From Klebsiella africana (GTDB lineage: Bacteria > Pseudomonadota > Gammaproteobacteria > Enterobacterales > Enterobacteriaceae): DNA of 64,000 nt. The notes below the pieces were generated by a model that was not told the origin of the DNA, made no database searches, and saw nothing but the letters and a program-made list of their open reading frames with translations. Below are positions 53,602 to 62,717 of the stretch, one piece after another. A program made the translations under genes and the position numbers. Where the stretch lies: NCBI RefSeq assembly GCF_020526085.1, contig NZ_CP084874.1, positions 1,612,001 through 1,676,000 of the forward strand, read 5' to 3'. Position 1 is the stretch's first letter; the number at the start of each line of letters is the position of its first letter.

Positions 53602-54501
53602 ATGTTCAGGCTGGAAGATCTGACCTTATTTGTCCGCGCCGCAGCGCTGGGCAGTTTTAGCGACGCCGCGCGCGAGTCCGGGCAGCAGCCGGCGCAGGTG
53701 AGCGCGGCGATTAAACGTCTGGAGACGATCCTCAATATTCGCTTATTTGCCCGTTCTACCCGCAGCCTGCGCCTGACGCCGGAGGGGGAGACGTGGCTGC
53801 CCTATGCCACCCAGATGCTCGATACCCTCGAGGCCGGTCTGCAGAAGATCCAGACCCCGGACGATGAAATTCGCGGTATGTTGCAGATTGCCGTGCCGTC
53901 GGACCTCGGGCGTAACCTGCTCCTGACCCTGTTTCGTGATTTCCGCCAACGCCACCCGGCGCTGCGTCTGCGGCTGCTCTTTTCCGACCAGCTGACCGAC
54001 GTGTTTAAAGATCCGGTGGACGTCGCGTTTCGCTATGGCAATAACGACGATGCCTCGTTTATCTCGCTGCCGGTGGCGCCGGAAAATCGTCGGGTGCTGG
54101 TGGCCTCGCCTGAGTGGATCGCCCGTCACGGCGAGCCGCAGACCCTCGAGGAGCTCAGCCAGCACAATGCGTTGATCTATATTTTGCGCGGCCGTCCGTT
54201 CGACCGCTGGTCGCTGAGCCTCGACGGCGTGGTTCAGCAGCAGAAGGTTTCCGGCACGGTGATGAGCGACGACGCCGAGGTGATCCGTCGGCTGGCGGTG
54301 GCCGGGGAGGGCATAGCCTATAAATCGATGCTCGACGTCAGCGACGATCTGCGGGCGGGGCGCCTGCGGCGCCTGCTGCCGCGTTATCAGGGGGATGTGG
54401 TGCCGTTGAATCTGATTTGTCCGCACCGCAAACAGCTCTCTGCCGCGGTGCGTTTGTTATATGAAGAGGTGAAATCACATTGTGAAGGGCTTAATGCCTG
54501 A
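53602..54501 (+). CDS. LysR-type regulator
   Basis: 299 residues. N-terminal helix-turn-helix MFRLEDLTLFVRAAALGSFS and SGQQPAQVSAAIKRLE; effector domain from residue 90 (MLQIAVPSDLGRNLL). CrgA/PA-type subclass with the C-terminal block typical of LysR regulators of small oxidoreductase genes. Target unknown. Divergent from rcnB over 183 bases, convergent with the purine permease (11-base 3' overlap). Start 53602 with ggggaga. Confidence 0.88.
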   Translation: MFRLEDLTLFVRAAALGSFSDAARESGQQPAQVSAAIKRLETILNIRLFARSTRSLRLTPEGETWLPYATQMLDTLEAGLQKIQTPDDEIRGMLQIAVPSDLGRNLLLTLFRDFRQRHPALRLRLLFSDQLTDVFKDPVDVAFRYGNNDDASFISLPVAPENRRVLVASPEWIARHGEPQTLEELSQHNALIYILRGRPFDRWSLSLDGVVQQQKVSGTVMSDDAEVIRRLAVAGEGIAYKSMLDVSDDLRAGRLRRLLPRYQGDVVPLNLICPHRKQLSAAVRLLYEEVKSHCEGLNA

Positions 54502-55834
54502 CTAAGGTCGCGAAGTAATACACCAGCGGGACGGCCAGCACCCACAGGCCAATCGGGATTTCCCGCCACTTGCCGGCGATGGCCTTGATCACAATGTAAA
54601 ACAGCAGCCCGCCGGCAATCCCGGTACCGAAGCTGTTGGCGATAAGGGTGATCATCACCATCATCAGCACCGGCAGCCCGTCGGTGAAGTTGCCAAGATC
54701 CACTTTGCGCAGGCCGCTGAACATGTTGAGGCCAATCAGGATCAGCGCCGGGGCGGTGGCTTCTTTCGGGATCATCAACGCCACCGGCGTGAACAGCAGC
54801 ATCAGCAGGAACATTACCGCCGCCGACAGGGCGGTGAGGCCGGTTTTGCCCCCCGCTTCCGCTGCCGCCGAAGACTCAATCAGCGCCGTCGCCGCCGGGA
54901 TGCCCACCCACGGGCCGAGCGCCGCGGCAATCGAATCGACCATAAACGGGCGATTAATCTGCGGCATGTTGCCTTCTTCATCCAGCAGACCCGCCTCGCC
55001 GCCCACCGCCAGCGTCGTCCCCATGGTGGAGAAAAACTCAGAGGCGAAAAAGACGAACAGGAACGGCAGGAAGGCGATGTTTAACGCTCCCAGCAGGTCA
55101 ACCTGTCCCAGCACCGGCGCCAGCGAGTGGGGGGCATCGATAAAATGCGTCGGCAGTTTAGTCACGCCGAACGGGATCCCCACCAGGGTAGCGCACAGAA
55201 TGGCCCACAAAATGGCGCCCGGTACCTTACGCGCCTGTAGGGCTATCGCCAGGAACAGGCCGCACAGCGCCACCAGCGCGCCGGGGGCGAGAAAGTCGCC
55301 GAGCATCAGCGCGTTGGTTTTCGCATTCGCCAACACCAGCCCGGCATTGCGAAAGCCGAGGACGGCGACAAACAGGCCGATGGAGGCCGTCAACCCCAAC
55401 TTGATCGACTGCGGCACCGAGCGGGTGACCACTTCGCGCAGGCCAAAGCGGGTCAGCAGGAAGAAGAGGATCCCCGACCAGCAGGCAATCCCGAGGCCAG
55501 TCTGCCAGCCAATCCCTTCGCTACCGGCCAGCGTCACCCCCACCAGCACCGAGCCGCCTATCCCCGGGCCGACGATAAACGGCAGGTTGGCATAAAACGC
55601 CATCAGCAGCGAGCCGACGACGAAGACCAGAATGGTGCCGGTGGTGGCGGCGCCTTTGTCCATCCCGCCGATCGCCAGCAGCCCCGGAATAACCACCAGT
55701 AAATAGGCGGCGGCGAGAAAGCCGGTGATCCCGGCCAGGCATTCGGTGCGTAGCGTGCCGCCGCGAGCGCGCAGCGCAAAGCGGCGCTCCAGCCAGTTAG
55801 CGTGGGCGGAAGAGTGAAATGTGTTATCGGCCAT
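54491..55834 (-). CDS. NCS2-family purine permease
   Basis: 447 residues with 12-14 helices, AzgA-like nucleobase:cation symporter-2 family (adenine/guanine/hypoxanthine). Typical segments: FRTECLAGITGFLAAAYLL-like start (here TLRTECLAGITGFLAAAYL), VGPGIGGSVLVGVTLAGSEG and the central EFFSTMGTTLAVG with Glu likely in substrate binding. Starts 2 bases after the ade stop, so the two genes are an operon; uptake of adenine is the likely role. Confidence 0.9.
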   Translation of the reverse strand: MADNTFHSSAHANWLERRFALRARGGTLRTECLAGITGFLAAAYLLVVIPGLLAIGGMDKGAATTGTILVFVVGSLLMAFYANLPFIVGPGIGGSVLVGVTLAGSEGIGWQTGLGIACWSGILFFLLTRFGLREVVTRSVPQSIKLGLTASIGLFVAVLGFRNAGLVLANAKTNALMLGDFLAPGALVALCGLFLAIALQARKVPGAILWAILCATLVGIPFGVTKLPTHFIDAPHSLAPVLGQVDLLGALNIAFLPFLFVFFASEFFSTMGTTLAVGGEAGLLDEEGNMPQINRPFMVDSIAAALGPWVGIPAATALIESSAAAEAGGKTGLTALSAAVMFLLMLLFTPVALMIPKEATAPALILIGLNMFSGLRKVDLGNFTDGLPVLMMVMITLIANSFGTGIAGGLLFYIVIKAIAGKWREIPIGLWVLAVPLVYYFATLVRH

Positions 55835-55836
55835 GC

Positions 55837-57648
55837 TCAGGCTCCCTGAGGATTATTGTTGTGATCGGTTGGCTCCGGGATCTCCCGGCAGGCTATCAAC
55901 GGGTCGACAATCTGGCGGCTGCCGCCGTCGGTCAGACCCAAATCGGTTAAATGCGGCCCGGCGTTACAGGCAAGGCAGGTGCCTTCAATGGCCTTGAAGA
56001 CCCGGTACGGCGGCTCCCAGTCGGCGACTTGGCTGCTCAGATCGCGCAGCTCGCGGAACTGACGCGCCAGCTCGGCGGCCGGAAGATCCGACAGCATGCC
56101 GGCAATCGGCATCGCCACATGGGCGAGGATCTCGCCCTGTTGCGCCAGCGCCATCCCGCCGCCGGAGGCGATAAGCTGGTTTGCCGCCAGCGCCATATCT
56201 TCAGCATCGCGCCCGAGCACTACCAGATTGTGCGAGTCGTGGGAGTAGCTGGTGGCGATGGCGCCACGCAGCTCGCCCCAGCCTTCGAGCAGGGCGATTT
56301 GCGGCGTCGCCTGGTGGCGGCCATGGCGGTGCTTAACCCAGATCAGGCTGAAGCCGGCGGGCAGCTGGACTTTCCCGTCACGAACCTGTACTTCCACTTC
56401 GCCCCACTGGGTGAAGCGCGCGCCGCGGATATGGCGCAGGCGGGCGACGCCGTGGCGAATGCCCTGGACGCGCAGAACAAAGTCATCGGCGCGGAGGGGG
56501 TCGATCTGCAAAGTATCGCGCGGCGGCGTGACGCCCGTGGCGGGCGCGATCGGTGTCAGCAGGTTGCCCGCGCGGGCCAGCAGTTTACCGCCTACGTAGA
56601 CTTCGCGGGCCACCAGTTTCTCCAGGGAATCAAACACCACCAGATCGGCGCGCCGCCCGGCGGCAATCAGCCCGAGATCGTGGCGCTGCAGACGAATAGC
56701 GGCGTTGAGGGTGGCGAATCGCAGCGCATCGACCGCCGGTAAACCGTGCTCGATCAGCAGATTTAGCAGGGCGATGATGCCGCCTTTCTCCAGCAGCATA
56801 TCCGGCGGCACGTCATCGGTGCAGACGGTGATTTGCGAGGAGAGGTGCGGCAGCGTTTTCAACGCCGCGACGATATCCGGCAGCAGATAGGGGTGCGAGC
56901 CGCGGATCTCGATTGTCAGCCCGGCGCGCAGTTTTTCCAGCGCATCGTCCGCCGAGGTCAGTTCATGATCGGAAGTAACGCCGGCGGCGAGGTAGGCCTG
57001 CAGGTCAGCGCCGCTCAGGCCGCGGGCGTGGCCTTCAATCAGTTTGCCGCTGTTAAGACCAGCCTGGACAATCTCCTGCATCCGCTCGCTACCGTGCAGC
57101 ACGCCGTGCATATCCATCACCTCCGCCACGCCGCGCACTTCTGGCCAGCCGAGCATGGTCTCCATTTCCGCGCCGGCGAAATCGGCGCCGGACATTTCGA
57201 GACCCGGCGTAGAGGGGACGCTCGACGGCGCGGCGACCATCACCTGCAGCGGCAGATGGCGACTGGCGTCAACCGCGTAGCGCACGCCAGCGACGCCGAG
57301 GACGTTGGCCAGCTCATGCGGATCCCAGAACACCGCGGTGGTGCCCTGGGCGAGGACGATTTCCGCGTAGCGCTCCGGCGGCAGGTGCGAGCTTTCGAGA
57401 TGCACGTGGGTGTCCATCAGACCGGGCGACAGGTAGCCACCGGCCAGGGAACACACTTCATGGGCGTCTTCGCGACTGCCGCGCGGGTGGACGCTGGCGA
57501 TCATCTCGCCGACGATACCGACGTCAGCGGGGCGAATTTCGCCCGTGGCCATATCGACGATCTGCGCATCGACCAGCAGCAGATCAAACGGGGATTCACC
57601 ACGCGCGGCCTGCACGGCGCGACGGCGGACTTGAGCATTGCTGGACAT
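55837..57648 (-). CDS. ade: Adenine deaminase
   Basis: 603 residues, amidohydrolase superfamily. Metal-binding motif DTHVHLESSHLPPE and the later HARGL, TSDHELTS and CTDDVPPD motifs match the bacterial Ade family (about 590 residues in E. coli). Deaminates adenine to hypoxanthine and ammonia. Start MSSNAQVRRRAVQ at 57648; a 14-codon extension is rejected. First gene of ade-permease. A perfect PurR-type box lies 44-55 bases before its start. E. coli K-12 ade is at a different locus. Confidence 0.93.
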   Translation of the reverse strand: MSSNAQVRRRAVQAARGESPFDLLLVDAQIVDMATGEIRPADVGIVGEMIASVHPRGSREDAHEVCSLAGGYLSPGLMDTHVHLESSHLPPERYAEIVLAQGTTAVFWDPHELANVLGVAGVRYAVDASRHLPLQVMVAAPSSVPSTPGLEMSGADFAGAEMETMLGWPEVRGVAEVMDMHGVLHGSERMQEIVQAGLNSGKLIEGHARGLSGADLQAYLAAGVTSDHELTSADDALEKLRAGLTIEIRGSHPYLLPDIVAALKTLPHLSSQITVCTDDVPPDMLLEKGGIIALLNLLIEHGLPAVDALRFATLNAAIRLQRHDLGLIAAGRRADLVVFDSLEKLVAREVYVGGKLLARAGNLLTPIAPATGVTPPRDTLQIDPLRADDFVLRVQGIRHGVARLRHIRGARFTQWGEVEVQVRDGKVQLPAGFSLIWVKHRHGRHQATPQIALLEGWGELRGAIATSYSHDSHNLVVLGRDAEDMALAANQLIASGGGMALAQQGEILAHVAMPIAGMLSDLPAAELARQFRELRDLSSQVADWEPPYRVFKAIEGTCLACNAGPHLTDLGLTDGGSRQIVDPLIACREIPEPTDHNNNPQGA

Positions 57649-57691
57649 AATCACTCCGGCACAAGGATAATGCGGATACTCTAGGGGCACA

Positions 57692-57703
57692 GCAAACGTT
57701 TGC
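57692..57703. promoter_or_regulatory. PurR-type operator upstream of ade
   Basis: gcaaacgtttgc is a perfect 12-bp palindrome with the core of the PurR operator consensus (CGCAAACGTTTGCG). Located between divergent ade and a LysR gene, centre about 50 bases before the ade ATG. A binding site for another LacI-family protein cannot be excluded. Confidence 0.78.
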
Positions 57704-57768
57704 CCAGATGAATAAATTTATCGCCCGATAAGCTCGGGTTATTGTGCAGAACCACCGTAGCGAACCCG

Positions 57769-58683
57769 ATGATGAACGAACCCTGGCAGCGTCTGCCCGC
57801 GCTCTCTCTTAAACAGCTTCAGTATTTCGTCACCCTGGCCCAGCTGCGCCATTTTACCGATACCGCCAGTCGGCTGGCGATTAGTCAGCCGGCGCTGAGC
57901 AGCGCGCTGCGGCAGATTGAAACGGTACTCGGCGGCAAGCTGGTCAACCGCACCGCTTCGGCGGTTACCCTGACTGAACTGGGGGCGGCGATTCTACCCC
58001 ATGCCCAGCGGATCCTCAGCGTGGCGCAGGCGGCCTTTTTCGATATGCAGCAGATCGTCGAGGCAGGCGGCGACGGGACGGTACGCATCGGTCTGGTGCC
58101 GTCGGTCAGTTCGCTGCTGTTTCCGCTGTTGCCGCAGACTTTGGCCCAGGCCTTTCCGCGTCTGCGCATTGAATTTCACGATCAGACCAACGATGCGCTT
58201 ATCCAGGCGCTGCTGCGCGGCGAGATTGATTTTGGTATTGGGGCGATCGACAGCTCACTGCCTGCTGAACTGCTGGTCTATCCGCTGCGCGAAGATCCCT
58301 TCGTGGCGGTGCTGCACCGTGACGATCCGCTGGCCGCGCAGGCGCACTTGCCGTGGAAACAGCTGGTGGGGCGGGATATTGCCGTGTTCTCGAAAGGTAA
58401 TATTCAGCGGCTGGTGGCGGCATTAGTCGAGAGCCACCGCCTGACGCTGACCACGCGCTATCAGGTCGACTATATCGAAACCCTGTATGGCCTGGTGCGC
58501 TCGCGCTTAGCGGTGGCGATTCTGCCGGCGCTGTACACCACCCATCTGCAGGACCCGGCGCTCAAGGTCGCCCAGCTGCAGCAGCCGGCGCTCACCCGCA
58601 CAGTGGCCCTGATGCGCGGCCCGCAGGCGCTGCCCCCGCTTATCGAAGCCTGTTTTTCCCTGCTGCAGGCCGAATTGCGCTAG
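57769..58683 (+). CDS. LysR-type regulator next to ade
   Basis: 304 residues. Helix-turn-helix LKQLQYFVTLAQLRHFTDTA and SQPALSSALRQIE, then a LysR substrate domain. Divergent from the ade-permease operon over 120 bases, so it is the more likely local regulator of it. ATG at 57769 or 57772; ribosome site weak. Its stop overlaps the stop of the convergent Usp gene by 4 bases. Confidence 0.88.
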   Translation: MMNEPWQRLPALSLKQLQYFVTLAQLRHFTDTASRLAISQPALSSALRQIETVLGGKLVNRTASAVTLTELGAAILPHAQRILSVAQAAFFDMQQIVEAGGDGTVRIGLVPSVSSLLFPLLPQTLAQAFPRLRIEFHDQTNDALIQALLRGEIDFGIGAIDSSLPAELLVYPLREDPFVAVLHRDDPLAAQAHLPWKQLVGRDIAVFSKGNIQRLVAALVESHRLTLTTRYQVDYIETLYGLVRSRLAVAILPALYTTHLQDPALKVAQLQQPALTRTVALMRGPQALPPLIEACFSLLQAELR

Positions 58684-59102
58684 GGCAGGTGCTTGATCAG
58701 CACGTCTACGGTTAAGTGATTGATGTACTCCAGAGAGTGTGAGGAAAGGACGCCCAGCAGCCGGTTATGGTGCCCGGCAATAATTAAATCGATCTGCCGC
58801 TGTCGAACGCAGGTTTCGACGTCTTCGAAGCGGCGGGTAGTCACCAGCGAGAGGGTATCCACCGGCAGGGAGACAGTGCAGGCCAGCTCGTTGAGCAGGG
58901 CCCTGGCCTGGATCACCTCCTGTGAAACCTGATCGTCGCGCAGGCTGTCGGAAACATAGTTCAGCGCCCGGTAGTCGGTGCTGATGTGGGCGATGGTGAT
59001 GCGCATGCCGTTCTCTTCTGCCATTCTGGCGGCATGCTGGAGCAGCGGGACGCCGTCCTGGCTGCTGTTAATCAGTACCAGCGCATGGTGATAAACGGCC
59101 AT
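58680..59102 (-). CDS. Universal stress protein family
   Basis: 140 residues, UspA fold: YHHALVLINSSQDG at the N-terminus, and the C-terminal DLIIAGHHNRLLGVLSSHSLEYIN. The classic ATP-loop G2xG9xG(S/T) is not conserved (GHHNRLLG then no GS), so it resembles the non-ATP-binding UspC/UspD side of the family. Role unknown; Usp proteins usually accumulate in growth arrest. Divergent from the thiMD leader. Confidence 0.85.
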   Translation of the reverse strand: MAVYHHALVLINSSQDGVPLLQHAARMAEENGMRITIAHISTDYRALNYVSDSLRDDQVSQEVIQARALLNELACTVSLPVDTLSLVTTRRFEDVETCVRQRQIDLIIAGHHNRLLGVLSSHSLEYINHLTVDVLIKHLP

Positions 59103-59293
59103 GGCGTATATCCTCGGTAGGCTAAATAGCGCATGATGCCATTATTTTCCGCTCGCCAGCAGCGGAATGCAATCCCGTCCGGTCGCTTGATGAGCATGAT
59201 GGCCGCGATGGTGTCGTTGCAGGGCTAAAGGCTTGTTGTATGAACCGGTGAGTTGCGGTAAATTCCACAACGCTTAACAATTTCACTATTTTG

Positions 59294-59371
59294 ACTCGGG
59301 GTGCCCTTCTTCATTGAAGGCTGAGAAATACCCGTACCACCTGATCTGGATAATGCCAGCGTAGGGAAGTC
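59294..59371 (+). ncRNA. TPP riboswitch (THI element) of thiMD
   Basis: The conserved thi-box cores are present in order: actcggggtgccc, ggctgagaaatacccg, accctgat-like cacctgatctggataatgcc, and gcgtagggaagt. It ends 48 bases before the thiM ATG, with the expression platform covering 59372-59412 and ending at the ggcgggagc ribosome site. High thiamin pyrophosphate should hide the ribosome site of thiM. Confidence 0.96.
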
Positions 59372-59418
59372 AGAGACCGCAGGGTCATTGCTTCTACCTC
59401 GTCTGGCGGGAGCAAACT

Positions 59419-60192
59419 ATGCCTGAGCTGTTGAATCCCGCGCCTGTCGCGCACCTGCGCCATCTGCTGCGCGCCCATTCCCCCCTTGTGCACTGCATGA
59501 CCAATGACGTGGTGCAGACCTTTACCGCCAATGTTCTGCTGGCCGTTGGCGCCTCGCCGGCGATGGTCATCGATCCCCGCGAAGCGGCGCAGTTTGCCGC
59601 TATCGCCGATGCGCTGTTAATTAACGTCGGTACCCTGACTGAAGATCGTGCCGTGGCGATGCGCGCCGCGGTGGAGCACGCCCGTCAGGCCGGCAAGCCC
59701 TGGACGCTGGATCCGGTGGCGGTCGGCGCCCTGACCGTGCGCACGGCCTTTTGTCATGAGCTGCTGGCCCTCCAGCCGGCGGCCATTCGCGGCAATGCTT
59801 CTGAAATTCTGGCGCTGGCCGGGATGAGCGCCGGCGGGCGCGGGGTGGATACCACCGATACGGCCGCCGCGGCGCTGCCGGCGGCCCAGGCGCTGGCCCG
59901 CCAGTTGACCACCATTGTGGCGGTTACCGGCGAGGTGGATTACGTCACCGACGGCGAGCGGGTGCTCAGCGTGGCGGGGGGCAATCCGCTGATGACCCGG
60001 GTGGTGGGCACCGGCTGCGCGCTGTCGGCGGTGGTGGCGGCGAGCGCGGCGCTGCCGGGAGACCGGCTGGAAAACGTGGCCGCCGCCTGCGGGCTGATGA
60101 AGCAGGCCGGGGAGATCGCCGCCCGTCAGGGAGGCCCAGGCAGCTTTATTCCGGCGTTTCTCAACGCGCTGTATCAGGAGGTGCAGGAATGA
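59419..60192 (+). CDS. thiM: Hydroxyethylthiazole kinase
   Basis: 257 residues (E. coli: 262). Phosphorylates 4-methyl-5-(hydroxyethyl)thiazole in thiamin salvage. Motifs: N-terminal [39 protein letters not shown] and the catalytic-cysteine loop [13 protein letters not shown]. Directly behind the TPP riboswitch. Overlaps thiD by 4 bases (ATGA). Confidence 0.96.
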   Translation: MPELLNPAPVAHLRHLLRAHSPLVHCMTNDVVQTFTANVLLAVGASPAMVIDPREAAQFAAIADALLINVGTLTEDRAVAMRAAVEHARQAGKPWTLDPVAVGALTVRTAFCHELLALQPAAIRGNASEILALAGMSAGGRGVDTTDTAAAALPAAQALARQLTTIVAVTGEVDYVTDGERVLSVAGGNPLMTRVVGTGCALSAVVAASAALPGDRLENVAAACGLMKQAGEIAARQGGPGSFIPAFLNALYQEVQE

Positions 60193-60989
60193 AACGCATC
60201 AACGCCCTGACCATCGCCGGCACCGATCCCAGCGGTGGGGCCGGTATTCAGGCCGATCTGAAAACCTTCTCCGCGCTGGGGGCCTATGGCTGCTCGGTGA
60301 TCACCGCCCTGGTGGCGCAGAATACCCGCGGCGTACAGTCGGTCTATCGCATCGAACCGGATTTTGTGGCGGCGCAGCTTGACTCGGTGTTCAGCGATGT
60401 GCGTATCGATACCACCAAAATCGGCATGCTGGCGGAGACCGATATTGTGGAAGCTGTGGCCGAGCGGCTGGCGCGCTACCGGGTGGCCAACGTGGTGCTG
60501 GATACCGTCATGCTGGCGAAAAGCGGCGATCCGCTGTTGTCGGCCTCGGCGGTGGAGACCCTGCGTCAACGATTGTTGCCGCAGGTGTCATTGATCACCC
60601 CGAACCTGCCGGAAGCGGCCGCGCTACTCGATGCCTCCCATGCGCGTAACGAACGGGAAATGCTGGAGCAGGGGCGGGCGCTGCTGGCGCTGGGCTGCGG
60701 CGCGGTATTGATGAAGGGCGGCCATCTCGACGATGCCGAAAGCCCGGACTGGCTCTTCACCCGTGAAGGGGAACAGCGGTTTACCACGCCGCGGGTACAG
60801 ACTAAAAACACCCACGGCACCGGCTGCACGCTCTCCGCCGCGCTGGCGGCGCTGCGCCCGCGTCGCAGCAGCTGGGCGGAGACAGTGCAGGATGCCAAAT
60901 TGTGGCTTTCCGCGGCGCTGGCTCAGGCGGATACGCTGGAAGTCGGAGAGGGATTTGGTCCGGTGCATCATTTCCACGCGTGGTGGTAA
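60189..60989 (+). CDS. thiD: Hydroxymethylpyrimidine (phosphate) kinase
   Basis: 266 residues, ribokinase-like. Two-step phosphorylation of hydroxymethylpyrimidine to its diphosphate for thiamin synthesis. Motifs: [31 protein letters not shown], and the anion-hole loop [16 protein letters not shown]. Starts in the thiM stop (ATGA overlap), so it shares riboswitch control. gaggtgcagg serves as ribosome site. Confidence 0.97.
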   Translation: MKRINALTIAGTDPSGGAGIQADLKTFSALGAYGCSVITALVAQNTRGVQSVYRIEPDFVAAQLDSVFSDVRIDTTKIGMLAETDIVEAVAERLARYRVANVVLDTVMLAKSGDPLLSASAVETLRQRLLPQVSLITPNLPEAAALLDASHARNEREMLEQGRALLALGCGAVLMKGGHLDDAESPDWLFTREGEQRFTTPRVQTKNTHGTGCTLSAALAALRPRRSSWAETVQDAKLWLSAALAQADTLEVGEGFGPVHHFHAWW

Positions 60990-61031
60990 TGCGTATACTG
61001 GCAGCAGAAACGGCGGCCAGGAAAAAGATAA

Positions 61032-61778
61032 ATGGAACAAGCGCATACCCAGCTTATCGCGCAACTGATTGAGCGCATTTCTGCGGCAGATAACACGCCG
61101 CTGTATATGAAATTTGCGCAAACAGTGAAGAATGCTGTGCGCAGCGGGATTCTGGAGCATGGCAACATTCTGCCTGGCGAGCGCGATCTCAGCCAGTTGA
61201 CCGGCGTTTCACGGATTACGGTCCGCAAAGCAATGCAGGCCCTCGAAGAAGAGGGGGTGGTGACGCGCGCCCGCGGATATGGAACGCAGATCAACAATAT
61301 CTTCGAGTACTCGCTCAAAGAAGCGCATGGTTTTTCGCAGCAGGTGGTTTTGAGTGGGAAAAAACCGGATACGCTATGGGTCAATAAGCGTATGGTGCCT
61401 TGTCCGGAAGAGGTTGCGCAGCAACTGGCCATTGCGGTTGGCAGTGAGGTTTTTCTGCTTAAGCGCATTCGCTACGTCGATGAAGATGCGGTTTCTATTG
61501 AAGAATCATGGGTTCCTGCCCATCTCATTCATGATGTGGATACTATCGGTGTTTCGCTGTATGACTATTTCCGTAGCCAGCATATTTTCCCCCAGCGCAC
61601 GCGCTCACGGGTGAGCGCCCGAATGCCAGACGCGGAGTTTCAGGCACACATTCAAATGGACGCCAAAGTGCCGGTACTGGTGATCAAGCAGGTAGCGCTT
61701 GATCAGCAGCAACGGCCCATTGAGTACAGCATCAGCTATTGTCGAAGCGATCTATATGTCTTTGTGTGCGAGGAGTAA
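61032..61778 (+). CDS. yegW: GntR/HutC-type regulator YegW
   Basis: 248 residues. Winged helix GntR domain (GNILPGERDLSQLTGVSRIT, VRKAMQALEEEGVVTRARGYGTQ) and a C-terminal UTRA ligand domain (from about residue 90). By position it is E. coli YegW, next to yegVUT, and is the probable regulator of that set. Its 3' end overlaps yegV by 27 bases on the opposite strand. Ribosome site aggaaaaag. yegX, present in E. coli between thiD and yegW, is absent. Confidence 0.91.
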   Translation: MEQAHTQLIAQLIERISAADNTPLYMKFAQTVKNAVRSGILEHGNILPGERDLSQLTGVSRITVRKAMQALEEEGVVTRARGYGTQINNIFEYSLKEAHGFSQQVVLSGKKPDTLWVNKRMVPCPEEVAQQLAIAVGSEVFLLKRIRYVDEDAVSIEESWVPAHLIHDVDTIGVSLYDYFRSQHIFPQRTRSRVSARMPDAEFQAHIQMDAKVPVLVIKQVALDQQQRPIEYSISYCRSDLYVFVCEE

Positions 61779-62717
61779 CGCCTCACGCGATGGGGCGCAA
61801 TCACCGCCACGGTGTCCCACAACCCAGGACGCGACCGCGTTGCCCAGCAGTACCGCATCCGCCAGCGGCCAGCCAGACGCCAGCCCTGCCAGCATACCGC
61901 CGGCGTGGCTGTCGCCCGCACCAATGGTATCCACCACCGTGGTGGTAAAAGCAGGTATGCAGCCGCAAGTCCCGGCGTCGAAATACCATGCGCCGTCTTT
62001 ATCATGGCGGACCACCACCGGCGTGGCGAAACGTTCAACCCATTCGGCGCCAAAATCTTTCACATCGCGGCGTAATGCAAACCGCGTGGCGGCAATGTCC
62101 GCTTCCTGGCGATTGAGTGACACCAGAGGATGGCAGGCCAGTATGCGGGCCATTAAGTGGTCGGGAATATCGTCGATGCGTGGACCAAAATCGATAAACG
62201 GCGTCACGTTTTCCAGACTTTCCAGCCACCGCACCAGCAACTCGCCGCACGGGGCGGCTAACTGATAGCCTGAAAGATAAACCAGGCTGTGGGGCGGGAT
62301 GTTCAGCTGAGCCAGCCAGTCGGCATTCCACTGATTCTCGACACCGCTAAAGGACATAAAGGTACGTTCACCATCCGGCTCCACCAGCGCCAGACACCAG
62401 CCGTTATCTCCTTCGGCGTTGTCGATCAGGCTGTGTAATCCTTCTTTCGCCATCCGGTTGCGAATGATGTCGGCCCAAACGCCCTGACCCAGGGGGAGCG
62501 CATTGCTGGCGTCGATACCTAAGCGCTTAAGCGCGACGGCAATATTGAGTGCGCATCCGCCTACGTTCACACCTTGTTGCTTCAGTTCAATGTCGCATCC
62601 GCGCCAGGGGAGGGCATACGCCTCGGCAATGACATCAATCACCGCCGCGCCCACCACCGTGACTGGCCGCTGTGTGCATAACTGCGGAAGCAGTGCTTGC
62701 AGACGCGTGGTGTTCAT
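61752..62717 (-). CDS. yegV: PfkB-family carbohydrate/nucleoside kinase YegV
   Basis: 321 residues, ribokinase fold. PfkB signature 1 VGGCALNIAVALKRLGIDA and signature 2 DTIGAGDSHAGGMLAGL with catalytic Asp269 in GAGD. Substrate unknown. Start overlaps the yegU stop by 4 bases, so yegT-yegU-yegV are translationally linked. Neighbours (ADP-ribosylglycohydrolase and nucleoside transporter) suggest a ribosyl compound or nucleoside as substrate. Confidence 0.91.
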   Translation of the reverse strand: MNTTRLQALLPQLCTQRPVTVVGAAVIDVIAEAYALPWRGCDIELKQQGVNVGGCALNIAVALKRLGIDASNALPLGQGVWADIIRNRMAKEGLHSLIDNAEGDNGWCLALVEPDGERTFMSFSGVENQWNADWLAQLNIPPHSLVYLSGYQLAAPCGELLVRWLESLENVTPFIDFGPRIDDIPDHLMARILACHPLVSLNRQEADIAATRFALRRDVKDFGAEWVERFATPVVVRHDKDGAWYFDAGTCGCIPAFTTTVVDTIGAGDSHAGGMLAGLASGWPLADAVLLGNAVASWVVGHRGGDCAPSREALLLAHKDI

